This document shows positions 1 through 8,514 of a DNA stretch of 64,000 bases, one piece after another (the stretch's first letter is position 1; every line of letters begins with the position of its first letter). The stretch lies in assembly GCA_964538875.1 (NCBI GenBank), contig CAZIHO010000002.1:35268-99267 (forward strand), in the 5' to 3' direction. The notes beneath the pieces were generated by a model. It worked only from the letters and a program-made list of their open reading frames with translations, made no database searches and was not told the DNA's origin. A program made the translations under genes and the position numbers. The DNA is from CAZIHO01 sp964538875 (GTDB lineage: Bacteria > Pseudomonadota > Gammaproteobacteria > Chromatiales > Chromatiaceae).

Positions 1-186
1 TTAACGAATCCTGGTTAAATTCGGGAAAACCCTAACATGGATATCGGGGCGCGGTCGTCAGGCCGAGCCGTGCTCAGGCGGGAAGCCAAAATGCTAGCGA
101 GCTGATTCGTCATGGTCGTAAGTGGGCTAGGCGGATTTGCTGTGCAACGGGTGCCAGCCCACTCAATCCAGGGAGATATAGTCGGC

Positions 187-1098
187 ATGATCAGGCAGCG
201 CACGCTAAAAAATATCATTCGTGCCACCGGCGTTGGCCTCCACACGGGGGAGAAGGTCTATCTGTCGTTACGACCTGCGCCTGTGGATTCCGGAATCGTG
301 TTTCGGCGCGTGGACCTGAAAACGCCAGTCGAAATCAAGGCACACCCGGATAATGTCGGTGATACTCGCCTTTCCACGACCCTGGAGCGGGGGCCGGTGC
401 GAGTGTCCACGGTGGAGCATTTGCTTTCGGCCTTTGCCGGTCTCGGTATCGACAACGCTTTTGTGGATGTGAGCGCCCCGGAAGTGCCGATCATGGACGG
501 TAGCGCGGGTCCGTTTGTATTCCTGATCCAGTCCGCCGGCGTCGAGGAGCAAAAGGCGCCCAAGCGTTTCATCCGCATCAAGAAGCCAGTGCGGGTGGAA
601 GACGGCGACAAATGGGCCATGTTTGAGCCGTTCGACGGATTCAAGGTGTCGTTCTCCATTGATTTTGACCATCCCGTATTTACCAGCCGGGCCAGTTCCG
701 CCTGCGTTGATTTTTCTTCGACGTCCTTCGTCAAGGAAATCAGCCGGGCGCGGACGTTTGGCTTCTTGAGGGATATCGAAATGCTGCGCCAGCACGACTT
801 GGCGCTTGGCGGCAGCATGGCGAATGCCATTGTGGTGGATGACTACCGCATCTTGAACGAAGATGGCCTGAGATACGAAGACGAATTCGTAAAACATAAG
901 ATTCTCGACGCCATTGGGGATCTCTACCTGTTGGGCCATAGCCTTATCGGTAGCTTCACCGGACATAAGTCCGGGCACGCCCTTAACAATAAGCTGTTGC
1001 AGGTTTTGCTGGCCGATGTGAAGGCGTGGGAGGCGGTGACTTTCGAGGATGCGGCCCAGGCCCCCATTTCCTACATGCGGCCTGCGGCCGTCGTTTAG
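187..1098 (+). CDS. lpxC: UDP-3-O-acyl-N-acetylglucosamine deacetylase LpxC
   Basis: This is the zinc-dependent cytoplasmic enzyme of the committed step of lipid A synthesis, removing acetate from UDP-3-O-acyl-GlcNAc. The 303-residue product matches the usual length of about 305 and opens with the family's MIRQRTLKN start. The first zinc-ligand histidine is seen in STVEHL (about residue 78) and the second site in VKHKILDAIGD, followed by the catalytic-region motif GHKSGHALNNKL. An in-frame ATG at 112 would add 25 residues that do not fit the family, so 187 is chosen; AGGGAG at 169-174 is a somewhat distant ribosome binding site. lpxC usually follows ftsZ, but no ftsZ end is visible in the first 186 bases. 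Identification is firm. Confidence 0.97.
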   Translation: MIRQRTLKNIIRATGVGLHTGEKVYLSLRPAPVDSGIVFRRVDLKTPVEIKAHPDNVGDTRLSTTLERGPVRVSTVEHLLSAFAGLGIDNAFVDVSAPEVPIMDGSAGPFVFLIQSAGVEEQKAPKRFIRIKKPVRVEDGDKWAMFEPFDGFKVSFSIDFDHPVFTSRASSACVDFSSTSFVKEISRARTFGFLRDIEMLRQHDLALGGSMANAIVVDDYRILNEDGLRYEDEFVKHKILDAIGDLYLLGHSLIGSFTGHKSGHALNNKLLQVLLADVKAWEAVTFEDAAQAPISYMRPAAVV

Positions 1099-1111
1099 AT
1101 CCCGCGCGACA

Positions 1112-1546
1112 TCAGTCCGATTTTCCCGCTCGGGCGAGGCGCCTAAGGGCTTCCCCGAGCGGTTCGTCTTGGAGCGAATCGGCAAGTTGCTCGATTAAGA
1201 TTGCCGATTCCTCAGATAGCCTCCGGGGCCGGGACCGCTTAGGTTGGGGTCCCACCGATCGTGGGGGTAACAGTACCCGGACTCTGAGTCGTTCAATACC
1301 CGGCAGGTTTTGCAGCAACCCAGGTGCGGTAAACCGCAATCGACTTGCCCACACGGAACTGTCCGCCCATAGCAGCAAGGACCCCGGTGTCGCTGCGGCC
1401 CCAAGACAATGATGGGCCATTTCCTGGGGTAGGCGGCCCCGGATACGATTCAATAACTCTCGATGCTCCGTCACCTTGGCCGTCAAAAAAGCCAAGTCAG
1501 AGTCGGTGCCTAGTACGCGATTGATTTGGATCGGATCAGTCGTCAT
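1112..1546 (-). CDS. dciA: DUF721 / DciA-like protein
   Basis: This 144-residue basic protein has the DUF721 pattern. An N-terminal stretch carries LLNRIRGRLPQEMAHHC and SLLLWADSSVWASRLRF, followed by LLQNLPGIERLRVRVL and a basic, arginine-rich tail. DciA proteins help load the replicative helicase DnaB in bacteria that lack DnaC. The gene is convergent with lpxC, and DUF721 genes are commonly found next to lpxC and secA in gammaproteobacteria, which supports the call. It starts at ATG 1546 and diverges from the Nudix gene at 1587, so both promoters must lie within or close to about 40 bases. The family call is good; the helicase-loading role is inferred from the family. Confidence 0.8.
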   Translation of the reverse strand: MTTDPIQINRVLGTDSDLAFLTAKVTEHRELLNRIRGRLPQEMAHHCLGAAATPGSLLLWADSSVWASRLRFTAPGLLQNLPGIERLRVRVLLPPRSVGPQPKRSRPRRLSEESAILIEQLADSLQDEPLGEALRRLARAGKSD

Positions 1547-1586
1547 TTCTGGTATCCAAGTTCTTGCCTGGCACGGTTTTAATGAT

Positions 1587-2546
1587 ATGCACCATCAAAA
1601 GGCCCCAGTTCTCGACGTAGTTGCGGGCGTCATTCAGGATGCCACTGGGCGGGTGCTCATCAGCAAGCGGCATCAACACCAGCATCAAGGGGGGCTTTGG
1701 GAGTTCCCTGGCGGTAAGCGGGAACCAGGAGAATCCAAACGACGGGCGCTAGCCCGGGAATTGTACGAGGAAATCGGTATACGCGTGATCTCCAGCGAGC
1801 CTCTGTTGCGAGTTTTCTACCGGTATCAGGATCGGCAAGTCAGACTGCATTTCCGCCAGGTGACCGGTTACCAAGGCAAGGTTAGGTCCAGGGAGAAGCA
1901 GCAAATTGATTGGAGGCTGCCAATCAATCTGCCAATCGATGAATTTCCCGCCGCTGATCGTCCGTTGGTAAATCGATTGCAGTTACCGGATCGCATGCTG
2001 ATCGCTGGCCCAGTCGCGGATGGATTGCCTGCATTTCTCCTTGGACTGGGCCAAGCCTTGGCAAGCGGTATCAAACTGGTGCAATTACGGGCGCCCCAGC
2101 TTGATCGGGAAACCTATGGGCGATTGGCCCAAATGGTTGCTAAGCTGTGCCGCCAGCATCGTACCTATTTAATGCTGAATCCGCCCGCTGGAATGGCATA
2201 TCCCAGTTTGGGTGATGGGTTGCATCTGAATAGCGCGCGCCTGATGCAAACTAAGGTACGCCCCGAGGAGGGCCGGTCCGTCCGGATTGGCGCCTCCTGT
2301 CACGATCTAGTTGAATTACGGCACGCGGAGCGTATGGGGTTGGATTACGCCTTATTATCGCCGGTTAAACCAACCGCCAGTCATCCGGACGCCATTCCTA
2401 TGGGCTGGAAGCGATTTGCCGAATTGGCTAGACAGGTGTCCCTGCCGGTCTATGCCCTGGGGGGAATGGGCGCTAAGGATGTTCGACGGGCAATTTGTTG
2501 TGGCGGGCAGGGTATCGCCGCTATGCGGGGGCTTTGGCCGGGCTAA
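1587..2546 (+). CDS. Nudix hydrolase (MutT-like) fused to a ThiE/TenI-like domain
   Basis: This is a two-domain protein of 319 residues. Residues 1-130 are a MutT-type Nudix domain; the Nudix box begins near G42 and fits G-x5-E-x7-RELxEExG completely. MutT enzymes hydrolyse 8-oxo-dGTP and so prevent mutation. Residues from about 132 to the end resemble thiamine-phosphate synthase/TenI, with GIKLVQLRAP, GLHLNSARL, a YALLSPVKPTASHP loop and the glycine-rich YALGGMGAKDV. This fusion is known in gammaproteobacteria, often annotated as a Nudix family hydrolase; the role of the second domain is not established. The start is ATG 1587 rather than the in-frame codon at 1476, because the longer form adds 37 unconserved residues and overlaps dciA. 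Its stop overlaps the end of yacG by 4 bases on the opposite strand. Confidence 0.88.
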   Translation: MHHQKAPVLDVVAGVIQDATGRVLISKRHQHQHQGGLWEFPGGKREPGESKRRALARELYEEIGIRVISSEPLLRVFYRYQDRQVRLHFRQVTGYQGKVRSREKQQIDWRLPINLPIDEFPAADRPLVNRLQLPDRMLIAGPVADGLPAFLLGLGQALASGIKLVQLRAPQLDRETYGRLAQMVAKLCRQHRTYLMLNPPAGMAYPSLGDGLHLNSARLMQTKVRPEEGRSVRIGASCHDLVELRHAERMGLDYALLSPVKPTASHPDAIPMGWKRFAELARQVSLPVYALGGMGAKDVRRAICCGGQGIAAMRGLWPG

Positions 2547-2764
2547 TCGCTTCGGCCAACGGGTTCTGATGGTTCTGGAACTGGGTCGGCCGGAATGCGA
2601 TAGTTTTCTCCAAGCCATTCACCCAAATCGATCATGCGGCAGCGCTCACTACAAAAGGGTCGCCACGGAAAATTTGTAGACCAGGCAGCGGTTTTTCCGC
2701 AGGTAGGGCAAGCTATCCGGCGTTTTCCGGCAGTCTTGACTTGCAGATCCCTTGGTTGTGCCAT
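2543..2764 (-). CDS. yacG: DNA gyrase inhibitor / zinc-finger protein YacG
   Basis: This 73-residue protein carries a four-cysteine zinc site, Cys19-x2-Cys22 and Cys38-x3-Cys42, followed by the family signature MIDLGEWLGENYRIP. YacG binds the C-terminal region of GyrB and inhibits gyrase in E. coli. It lies 6 bases downstream of zapD on the same strand, the usual coaE-zapD-yacG neighbourhood. Length and all ligands are normal. Confidence 0.93.
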   Translation of the reverse strand: MAQPRDLQVKTAGKRRIACPTCGKTAAWSTNFPWRPFCSERCRMIDLGEWLGENYRIPADPVPEPSEPVGRSD

Positions 2765-2770
2765 CTCGGG

Positions 2771-3538
2771 TCAGAAAGCGCAGGCAGTCAACAGGAACTC
2801 GACGTCCCTATTGGTTTGGTTAGCTCGATCGGACCCCGCCATTTCCAAAAAGCGAATACTGTAGCGACTGCGGTGACCGCTAACTTCCGGGTACAAGGGG
2901 GCGCTAGGATCTAGGGCGATGCGCACCATTTGCGCGGGAGCTTGAGCATCCAGGTTGCCCTGGAAAAAGCCGTTTTCAGCGATTTCCAGCCGAGGATCGC
3001 TGCTATCCCGGGCGAGGGACAGCAGCAGTTCGACACCCTCCCGCACCGGTTGTAATTCTTCTAGCCAACTTTGGATCTGTTCGGCACGCAACGCATGGGG
3101 CCGTCCCAGCCAGTGGTGTAATTGAGGGAGGTCGAAGCTACAGGTGCCGCCCGGAATGCTGCTGCGCTGAATGATATTTTTGAGAAAATCATTTTCACGC
3201 AGTGCCTGACCCAATTGTCCGTTGAGTTGGTAGACCTGATTGCCGATTTGCTCCATGCGGCTAAGAAGCTCCTGTAACCTTTCCGTGTCGACGCCTCGCT
3301 GATGGGCTAGACGGGTCAATACGGCGGTATGCCGATCGATTTCCTTCAAAATCTCCGTTTTTATGTCCGCACGCGCGGTGACATTCAAAATATCCAGCAG
3401 TGCTTCGACCACCGCCCTTGTTGCCCATACTTCTTCCTGAGGCAGAAAGTACGCCAGCTTGCCGAACAGATGCTCCAAACGCAGAAAGGTGCGAATCCGC
3501 TCGTTAAGGGGGTGTTCGTAGATTAGATAGTCCCGCAC
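2771..3538 (-). CDS. zapD: Z-ring associated protein ZapD
   Basis: ZapD binds FtsZ in the cytoplasm and bundles its filaments, stabilising the division ring. The 255-residue product aligns along its length with E. coli ZapD: an N-terminal EHPLNERIRTFLRLEHLF, a central SIPGGTCSFDLPQLHHWL and a C-terminal YPEVSGHRSRYSIRFL. The start is a GTG at 3538, where family similarity begins; no upstream ATG exists and the ribosome binding site is weak. It sits between coaE and yacG and is probably co-transcribed with them. Confidence 0.94.
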   Translation of the reverse strand: MRDYLIYEHPLNERIRTFLRLEHLFGKLAYFLPQEEVWATRAVVEALLDILNVTARADIKTEILKEIDRHTAVLTRLAHQRGVDTERLQELLSRMEQIGNQVYQLNGQLGQALRENDFLKNIIQRSSIPGGTCSFDLPQLHHWLGRPHALRAEQIQSWLEELQPVREGVELLLSLARDSSDPRLEIAENGFFQGNLDAQAPAQMVRIALDPSAPLYPEVSGHRSRYSIRFLEMAGSDRANQTNRDVEFLLTACAF

Positions 3539-3626
3539 GCTGACTTTGCTTTTAGTGGGGTGGAGAGGCGCGAAACCCTAATTTTCCCTGATTTGGGAGA
3601 CTGAGGCAAATGAAGGAAATAGTTGA

Positions 3627-4226
3627 TCACTGGTGGGTGATGGATAGATAGTACTGGTGCATCTGGTCCGTCAACCGGTATAAGTCGTCTAAGGAACCAT
3701 TGTTTTCGATGATTTCGGTCGCGACGGCGCGGCGCGCGCTGGGGTCCGCCTGTGCATTAAGAATTGCCAGGACTTGGTCGCGAGTCTGTCCATCCCGTTG
3801 CACAACCCGGGCGATCTGGGCGTCCGGATCGCTGTCCACCACCAGAATACGATTCGTCAGCTTCGTTTGCCCCGTCTCAAGCAGGAGCGGTATGACTAGA
3901 ACGGCATAGGGGGCGTTCCCTTGACATGCTAACCAGTCTTGCATGTGTGAAAGCACCCGGGGATGCAGAATGGCCTCCAGTATCCGGCGGCACGACGGAT
4001 CCCTAAAGATAATCTCCCTCAGTGCCGATCGATCGAGGGTTCCATCCTTCTCAAGGACAGGAGGCCCAAAATGATCCAAGATCTCCTGATAAGCGACCTG
4101 GCCCGGAATCACTAACTCACGGGTCACTTGGTCGGCGTCGAGCACTGGAACGCCCTTTTGGCTGAGCCGTGCCGCCACAGCCGATTTGCCACTGCCGATA
4201 CCGCCGGTGAGCGCCACACTGATCAT
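3627..4226 (-). CDS. coaE: Dephospho-CoA kinase
   Basis: CoaE phosphorylates dephospho-CoA with ATP, the last step of coenzyme A synthesis. The 199-residue protein starts with the P-loop GGIGSGKS at residues 8-15 and contains the LDADQVTREL and ILHPRVLSHM motifs expected for the family. Length is normal (about 200). It is 12 bases downstream of pilD on the same strand; the pilB-pilC-pilD-coaE order is typical of pseudomonads and relatives. No odd features. Confidence 0.96.
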   Translation of the reverse strand: MISVALTGGIGSGKSAVAARLSQKGVPVLDADQVTRELVIPGQVAYQEILDHFGPPVLEKDGTLDRSALREIIFRDPSCRRILEAILHPRVLSHMQDWLACQGNAPYAVLVIPLLLETGQTKLTNRILVVDSDPDAQIARVVQRDGQTRDQVLAILNAQADPSARRAVATEIIENNGSLDDLYRLTDQMHQYYLSITHQ

Positions 4227-4238
4227 TGTTCGGGGGCC

Positions 4239-5117
4239 TCAGTGGAAAGAGCCCATGCCGACCCACAGAAGATAAGCCTGATTGATTTGGTCACCCCAAA
4301 GGAGGCTGATCCAGCCGGCGATGGCAAGATACGGCCCATAGGGAATGGGCAGGTTACGATCCCGGCCCAACGCCAAAATCAAGCCGATCCCAATAACGGC
4401 GCCAACCACAGCGGATAACAGGATGATTTGGGGAATATGGCTCCAGCCCAGCCAGGCACCTAGCAGTCCCAACAGCTTGAAGTCGCCATAGCCCATGCCT
4501 TCCTTGCCGGTCAAGGCTTTGAATAACTGGTAGACGGACCAAAGCGATAGGTAGCCCACCGCTGCACCAATGACCGAGGAGGTAAGGTCGGTAAATAAGC
4601 CCAGGGTGTTTGCCAGCAGACCCACCCAAAGCAGTGGCAGGGTGATGTCGTCCGGCAGCAAATGGGTGTCGTAATCGATCAAACTGAGGGCGACTAGCGA
4701 CCAGGTCAGCAACATTCCGCCCAACGCCTGCCCGGTGGGCCCGAATTGATGGATAACCATCAGGGTCAGCAACGCCGTGCCGGCTTCCACCAGTGGGTAG
4801 CGAAAGCTGATGCGCCCCTGGCAGTGGGAGCAGCGCCCCAACAAAAACAGAAAGCTCAATATAGGAATATTTTCCCAGGCTCGAATAGCATGGCCACAAT
4901 GGGGACATTGGGACCTGGCCCAGACGATACCGGGTGGAGCTGGCTCTGGGTCCGAATCAAGCCCGGTGCCAAGCACTTCCCGGCATTCACTTCGCCAGCG
5001 GTATTCGAGCAATCGGGGCACGCGAAACGCGACCACGTTGAGGAAGCTGCCAACAAAAAGTCCCAATAAGGTTCCCACGCCGTATAGGAGGACGGGATCA
5101 GCCAAAAAAATATCCAA
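4239..5117 (-). CDS. pilD: Prepilin leader peptidase / N-methyltransferase PilD
   Basis: PilD is the polytopic inner-membrane aspartyl protease that cleaves type IV prepilins and type II pseudopilins after the conserved glycine and methylates the new N-terminus. In the 292 residues I see the N-terminal GSFLNVVAFRVPR loop, a zinc site Cys71-x2-Cys74 and Cys96-x2-Cys99, then the catalytic aspartates in LIDYDTHLLPD (D148) and GMGYGDFKLLG (D212), 64 apart. It is the only prepilin peptidase in the window, so it is also the likely processing enzyme for GspG-K at 25-28 kb. It follows pilC after a 92-base gap that holds a strong hairpin. Confidence 0.96.
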   Translation of the reverse strand: MDIFLADPVLLYGVGTLLGLFVGSFLNVVAFRVPRLLEYRWRSECREVLGTGLDSDPEPAPPGIVWARSQCPHCGHAIRAWENIPILSFLFLLGRCSHCQGRISFRYPLVEAGTALLTLMVIHQFGPTGQALGGMLLTWSLVALSLIDYDTHLLPDDITLPLLWVGLLANTLGLFTDLTSSVIGAAVGYLSLWSVYQLFKALTGKEGMGYGDFKLLGLLGAWLGWSHIPQIILLSAVVGAVIGIGLILALGRDRNLPIPYGPYLAIAGWISLLWGDQINQAYLLWVGMGSFH

Positions 5118-5154
5118 TGGAATACCAGCAGAGGGTTGAGTGGACAGGATTCCC

Positions 5155-5180
5155 GGGTCGGGGGTGGCGTTCCCCGACCC
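5155..5180. repeat. 9-bp perfect inverted repeat between pilC and pilD
   Basis: GGGTCGGGG at 5155-5163 pairs with CCCCGACCC at 5172-5180 across an 8-base loop. In the RNA of the pilBCD transcript (minus strand) this would form a very stable GC hairpin just after the pilC stop. No U-run follows on the minus strand, so it is not a standard intrinsic terminator. It may stabilise the pilBC message or reduce read-through into pilD; the role is inferred. Confidence 0.5.
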
Positions 5181-5209
5181 TGGGGCAAAAGACCCAAGAG
5201 CCTAGATTC

Positions 5210-6493
5210 TTATACCACCGCGGCCAGCTTGAAGATGGGCAAATACATGGCGATGATCAAGGAACCCACGAGGCCTCCAATGACCACCATGATGAGGGGT
5301 TCCATCAGGCTGCTCAGGGCATCAACCGCGTTATCCACCTCTTGTTCATAAAAATCGGCTACCTTGCCTAGCATCTCATCCAAAGATCCGGACTCCTCGC
5401 CAATGGCGGTCATTTGGATCACCATGTGAGGGAAGAGTTGTTGTTGTCTCATGGTGAGTTGCAAGGATTGACCGGTCGCCACGTCCTCTCGCATGCGCAG
5501 CACCGCATTGGAATAAATAATGTTGCCCGTTGCTCCGGCCACTGATTCCAAGGCTTCCACCAAGGGTACACCGGCGGCGAATATGGTGGATAGGGTTCTG
5601 GCGAACCGGGCGATCGCGGACTTATGGATAATCATGCCAATGACGGGCACCTTAAGAATAGTGCGGTCAAGTATCTCCCTGAATTTGCGGGAGCGCTTAT
5701 AGAAGTTGGATATGCCATAGGCAGTCCCGAGGGCGGCAGCCAGAATCGCCCACCACCAGGCCTGCATGAACTCCGACGCGGCGATGACGGCTAGGGTGAA
5801 CGCCGGTAAGTCAGCACCGAAGCTGGAAAACAAAGATTTAAATTGGGGTATGACGAAAATCATGATGACCGCCGTCACCACGATTGCGACCACGATAACC
5901 GCCGCCGGATAAAATAGCGCCTTCTTGATTTTACCCTTGATGGCCTCGACTTTTTCCTTGTAGGTGGCGATCTTATTCAGCAGGGTGTCTAGGACACCGG
6001 CCGATTCACCTGCCTCCACCAGATTGCAATACAAATCATCAAAATAAAGGGGATGCTTGCGCAAGGATATCGCCAGGGATGTCCCGCTTTCCACATCTGC
6101 CTTGATCGATAAAATCATATCTTGCATGCTGGGGTTTTCATGGCCCCGGCCCACGATGTCGAACGCCTGCACCATGGGCACACCGGCGGCCATCATGGTG
6201 GCGAGTTGGCGGCTGAATATGGCAATGTCGCCGGGGGTGATTTTCTTCTTTCTGGCGCCGAACAGTGACGCCATTTTTTTGGATACTTTGACCGGCGTAA
6301 CGCCCTGGCGACGCAATTCGGCCCGGACCGCTGCCTCGTTGGCGGCTCGGGTTTCCCCCTTGATGCGCGCGCCTTTCTTATCGGTTCCTTCCCAGGCGAA
6401 CACCAAGGCCTTTTCAGGCTTGGCTTTGTCGGCTTTAGCGACAGCCGCCGCTCGTGACGTCGCGCGGGGTTTGGTGGTAGCGGTAAGGGCCAT
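5210..6493 (-). CDS. pilC: Type IV pilus inner-membrane platform protein PilC
   Basis: PilC is the inner-membrane protein that couples the PilB/PilT motors to pilin insertion and removal. The 427-residue protein has an alanine- and lysine-rich N-terminal leader, then two T2SSF domains: the first from about residue 90 (FSRQLATMMAAGVPMVQAFD), the second from about 290 (FARTLSTIFAAGVPLVEALE). Hydrophobic segments lie near 195-240 and at the C-terminus. Each repeat ends in the expected GE-x-SG turn (EAGESAGVLD and AIGEESGSLDEML). It starts 4 bases after the pilB stop, so the two are almost certainly translated from one message. Closely related in fold to GspF at 24033, but with the longer N-terminus typical of PilC. 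Confidence 0.95.
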   Translation of the reverse strand: MALTATTKPRATSRAAAVAKADKAKPEKALVFAWEGTDKKGARIKGETRAANEAAVRAELRRQGVTPVKVSKKMASLFGARKKKITPGDIAIFSRQLATMMAAGVPMVQAFDIVGRGHENPSMQDMILSIKADVESGTSLAISLRKHPLYFDDLYCNLVEAGESAGVLDTLLNKIATYKEKVEAIKGKIKKALFYPAAVIVVAIVVTAVIMIFVIPQFKSLFSSFGADLPAFTLAVIAASEFMQAWWWAILAAALGTAYGISNFYKRSRKFREILDRTILKVPVIGMIIHKSAIARFARTLSTIFAAGVPLVEALESVAGATGNIIYSNAVLRMREDVATGQSLQLTMRQQQLFPHMVIQMTAIGEESGSLDEMLGKVADFYEQEVDNAVDALSSLMEPLIMVVIGGLVGSLIIAMYLPIFKLAAVV

Positions 6494-6497
6494 GGTC

Positions 6498-8207
6498 TTA
6501 GTCCTTTGTTACCCGATTGATCTCTTCAAGGCTGGTTATCCCCGCCTTGACTTTGCGTAAGCCCGAGGTGCGTAGATCTGCAACGCCTTCTCGGCGGGCC
6601 TGGTCGGCCAATTGAATGGAGTTGCCCCCTTCCATGATGAGACGGCCCATGCTTTCCGAAACCGGCATGACTTGGAACAAACCCACGCGGCCCCGATAAC
6701 CCTGGTTGCATTGAGCGCAGCCGACCGGCTTGAATATTTTGAGTCCCTCATCTATTTCAACCTGGGTGAATCCCTCTTCAAGCAGGGCTGCTGAAGGAAC
6801 GCTATCCTTCGCCTTGCAATGCTCGCACAATCGTCGTGCCAGACGCTGAGCCATGATTAAAAGCACTGATGACGCGATATTAAAGGGCGGAATGCCCATG
6901 TTAGCCAACCGGGAAAGTGTCTGGGGCGCATCGTTGGTGTGTAGAGTGGAGAGTACCAGGTGTCCGGTTTGGGCAGCCTTGACCGCGATTTCCGCAGTTT
7001 CTAGATCCCGTATCTCACCGACCATGATGATGTCGGGGTCCTGGCGCAAAAACGACCGCAGCGCTTCGGCGAATGTGAGACCGGTCTTGGGGTTCAGGTT
7101 GACCTGGTTGATGCCAGCAACCTGAATTTCCACGGGGTCCTCGACCGTGGAAATATTGACGTCGATCTTATTCAGCATGTTAAGAGCGGTGTACAGGGTC
7201 ACCGTTTTGCCGGAGCCGGTGGGGCCGGTCACCAAGAGCATGCCGTACGGCTTGCTAATGGCGTTGACGAAGGCCTTCATTTGGGCCTCATCAAACCCCA
7301 ACTTTTCGATGCCCAGCCTAGCGGTGGCAGAATCGAGAATACGCAAAACTACCTTTTCCCCATAGAGGGTGGGGAGGGTGTTTACGCGAAAGTCAATGTC
7401 TCGATTACGGCTTAATTTGAGCTTGATGCGTCCGTCCTGAGGAACGCGCCGTTCCGCGATGTTCATGCGGGACATGACCTTGAGCCGTGCGGCCATGCGC
7501 GATGCGAGATTGACCGGCGGGCTGGCCACCTCCCTGAGTAAGCCATCCTGTCGAAATCGAATGCGAAATTGCTTTTCGTAGGGCTCGAAGTGAATATCCG
7601 ACGCTCCGGAGGTCAATGCATCGACCAAAATTTTATTGACGTAGCGGACGATGGGGGCATCGTCCACGTTGAGGTCCGCGTCTTCTCGAGGTTCGTCGTC
7701 CCCGGAGACATCGATATTGTCGAGGTCCGTATCTGTTACGTTGGGGACATTGGTTTCATGGGCGTCCTGGGACCGCTGAATCGCTGCCGCCAATTTGTCT
7801 TCTTCCACCAGAACCGCTTCCGTTGCCAGTTTGGTGTTGAAGCGTATTTCCTCCAAGCCCTGGTGATAGGTGGGGTCGGAGACGGCGACATATAGACGGT
7901 TGCCCCGTTTGAACAGGGGCAGAGCATGGTGCTTTTGGATCAGCTTTTCCGGCACCAGCCCGACCGGGATTTCAGTAAGATCAATGGCATCTAGGTCCAG
8001 CAAGGGGACCCCGAATTCCTGGGACGCGGACACCGCAATGCGACGGCTATCCAGGATTTGCTGCCTGACTAGATATTGTACGAAGGGTACGCGATCCTTT
8101 CCCGCTTGGGAAAAGGCGGTTTCTACCTGGTCTTGGGTCAGGAGTTGGTCTCGAACCAGACGGTTGCCTAGACCGGATAAGCGAAATTCGGGTTGGGTAA
8201 TCGCCAT
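6498..8207 (-). CDS. pilB: Type IV pilus assembly ATPase PilB
   Basis: PilB is the cytoplasmic hexameric ATPase that drives pilus extension. The 569 residues include an N-terminal MshEN-like domain (GLGNRLVRDQLLT and following), an Asp-rich linker near 150-180, the central SDIHFEPYE region, Walker A GPTGSGKT near residue 327, the Asp box TVEDPVE, Walker B DIIMVGEIRD and the His box LSTLHTND. A four-cysteine zinc site near the C-terminus (CEHCK and CAQCNQGYRGR) completes the family pattern. ATG 8207 is chosen because it begins MAITQPEFRLSG, the family start; the in-frame extension to 8294 has no family features. No pilA pilin gene lies beside it, although pilA is frequently upstream of pilB. 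Confidence 0.95.
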   Translation of the reverse strand: MAITQPEFRLSGLGNRLVRDQLLTQDQVETAFSQAGKDRVPFVQYLVRQQILDSRRIAVSASQEFGVPLLDLDAIDLTEIPVGLVPEKLIQKHHALPLFKRGNRLYVAVSDPTYHQGLEEIRFNTKLATEAVLVEEDKLAAAIQRSQDAHETNVPNVTDTDLDNIDVSGDDEPREDADLNVDDAPIVRYVNKILVDALTSGASDIHFEPYEKQFRIRFRQDGLLREVASPPVNLASRMAARLKVMSRMNIAERRVPQDGRIKLKLSRNRDIDFRVNTLPTLYGEKVVLRILDSATARLGIEKLGFDEAQMKAFVNAISKPYGMLLVTGPTGSGKTVTLYTALNMLNKIDVNISTVEDPVEIQVAGINQVNLNPKTGLTFAEALRSFLRQDPDIIMVGEIRDLETAEIAVKAAQTGHLVLSTLHTNDAPQTLSRLANMGIPPFNIASSVLLIMAQRLARRLCEHCKAKDSVPSAALLEEGFTQVEIDEGLKIFKPVGCAQCNQGYRGRVGLFQVMPVSESMGRLIMEGGNSIQLADQARREGVADLRTSGLRKVKAGITSLEEINRVTKD

Positions 8208-8514
8208 GGTCGTAGCCGCGCTGACTAGTAGTACATTTCCTGAACTACACGAACTGAGTTTTCGCCGGACTCCATCGTTGGGCTGGCATCCCACCGTGTC
8301 TCGCCTTAATCTTTCAGAATCTTAGAAGCTTGGCCCAAAATAACCAAATCTATTATTAACCAACCCCTGGTCACGGACGGCGAGTCCAAGCAACTCCTGG
8401 CGGCAACCGGGCCGAGGATTCTTGCGCGTGGTATCCGGGCCATTTCGGAGGCCGGCGCCTAGGGCGGTTGGCTTAACGCCAGCCTGGCAAAATTCAATCA
8501 AAGGATAATATGTC
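8208..8514. other. Intergenic region, divergent pilB / Sel1 gene
   Basis: This gap of about 300 bases lies between two divergent genes. I looked for a pilin, a tRNA and a terminator and saw none. The only clear signal is AAGGA near 8501-8505, the ribosome binding site of the Sel1 gene. Promoters for both neighbours must be here, but I see no convincing -35/-10 pair. Confidence 0.4.

Noticed and set aside
1..186. End of an ftsZ gene upstream of lpxC
   Set aside because: No frame gives a recognisable FtsZ C-terminus in the first 186 bases; the overlapping minus ORF at 15-245 is spurious.
268..1185. Long minus-strand ORF across lpxC
   Set aside because: It is antisense to a clearly conserved enzyme and its translation has no family features; it results from GC-rich codon usage.
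8331..8460. Possible tRNA upstream of pilB
   Set aside because: I looked for a T-loop GGTTCGAATCC-type sequence and a 7-bp acceptor stem on both strands and found neither.
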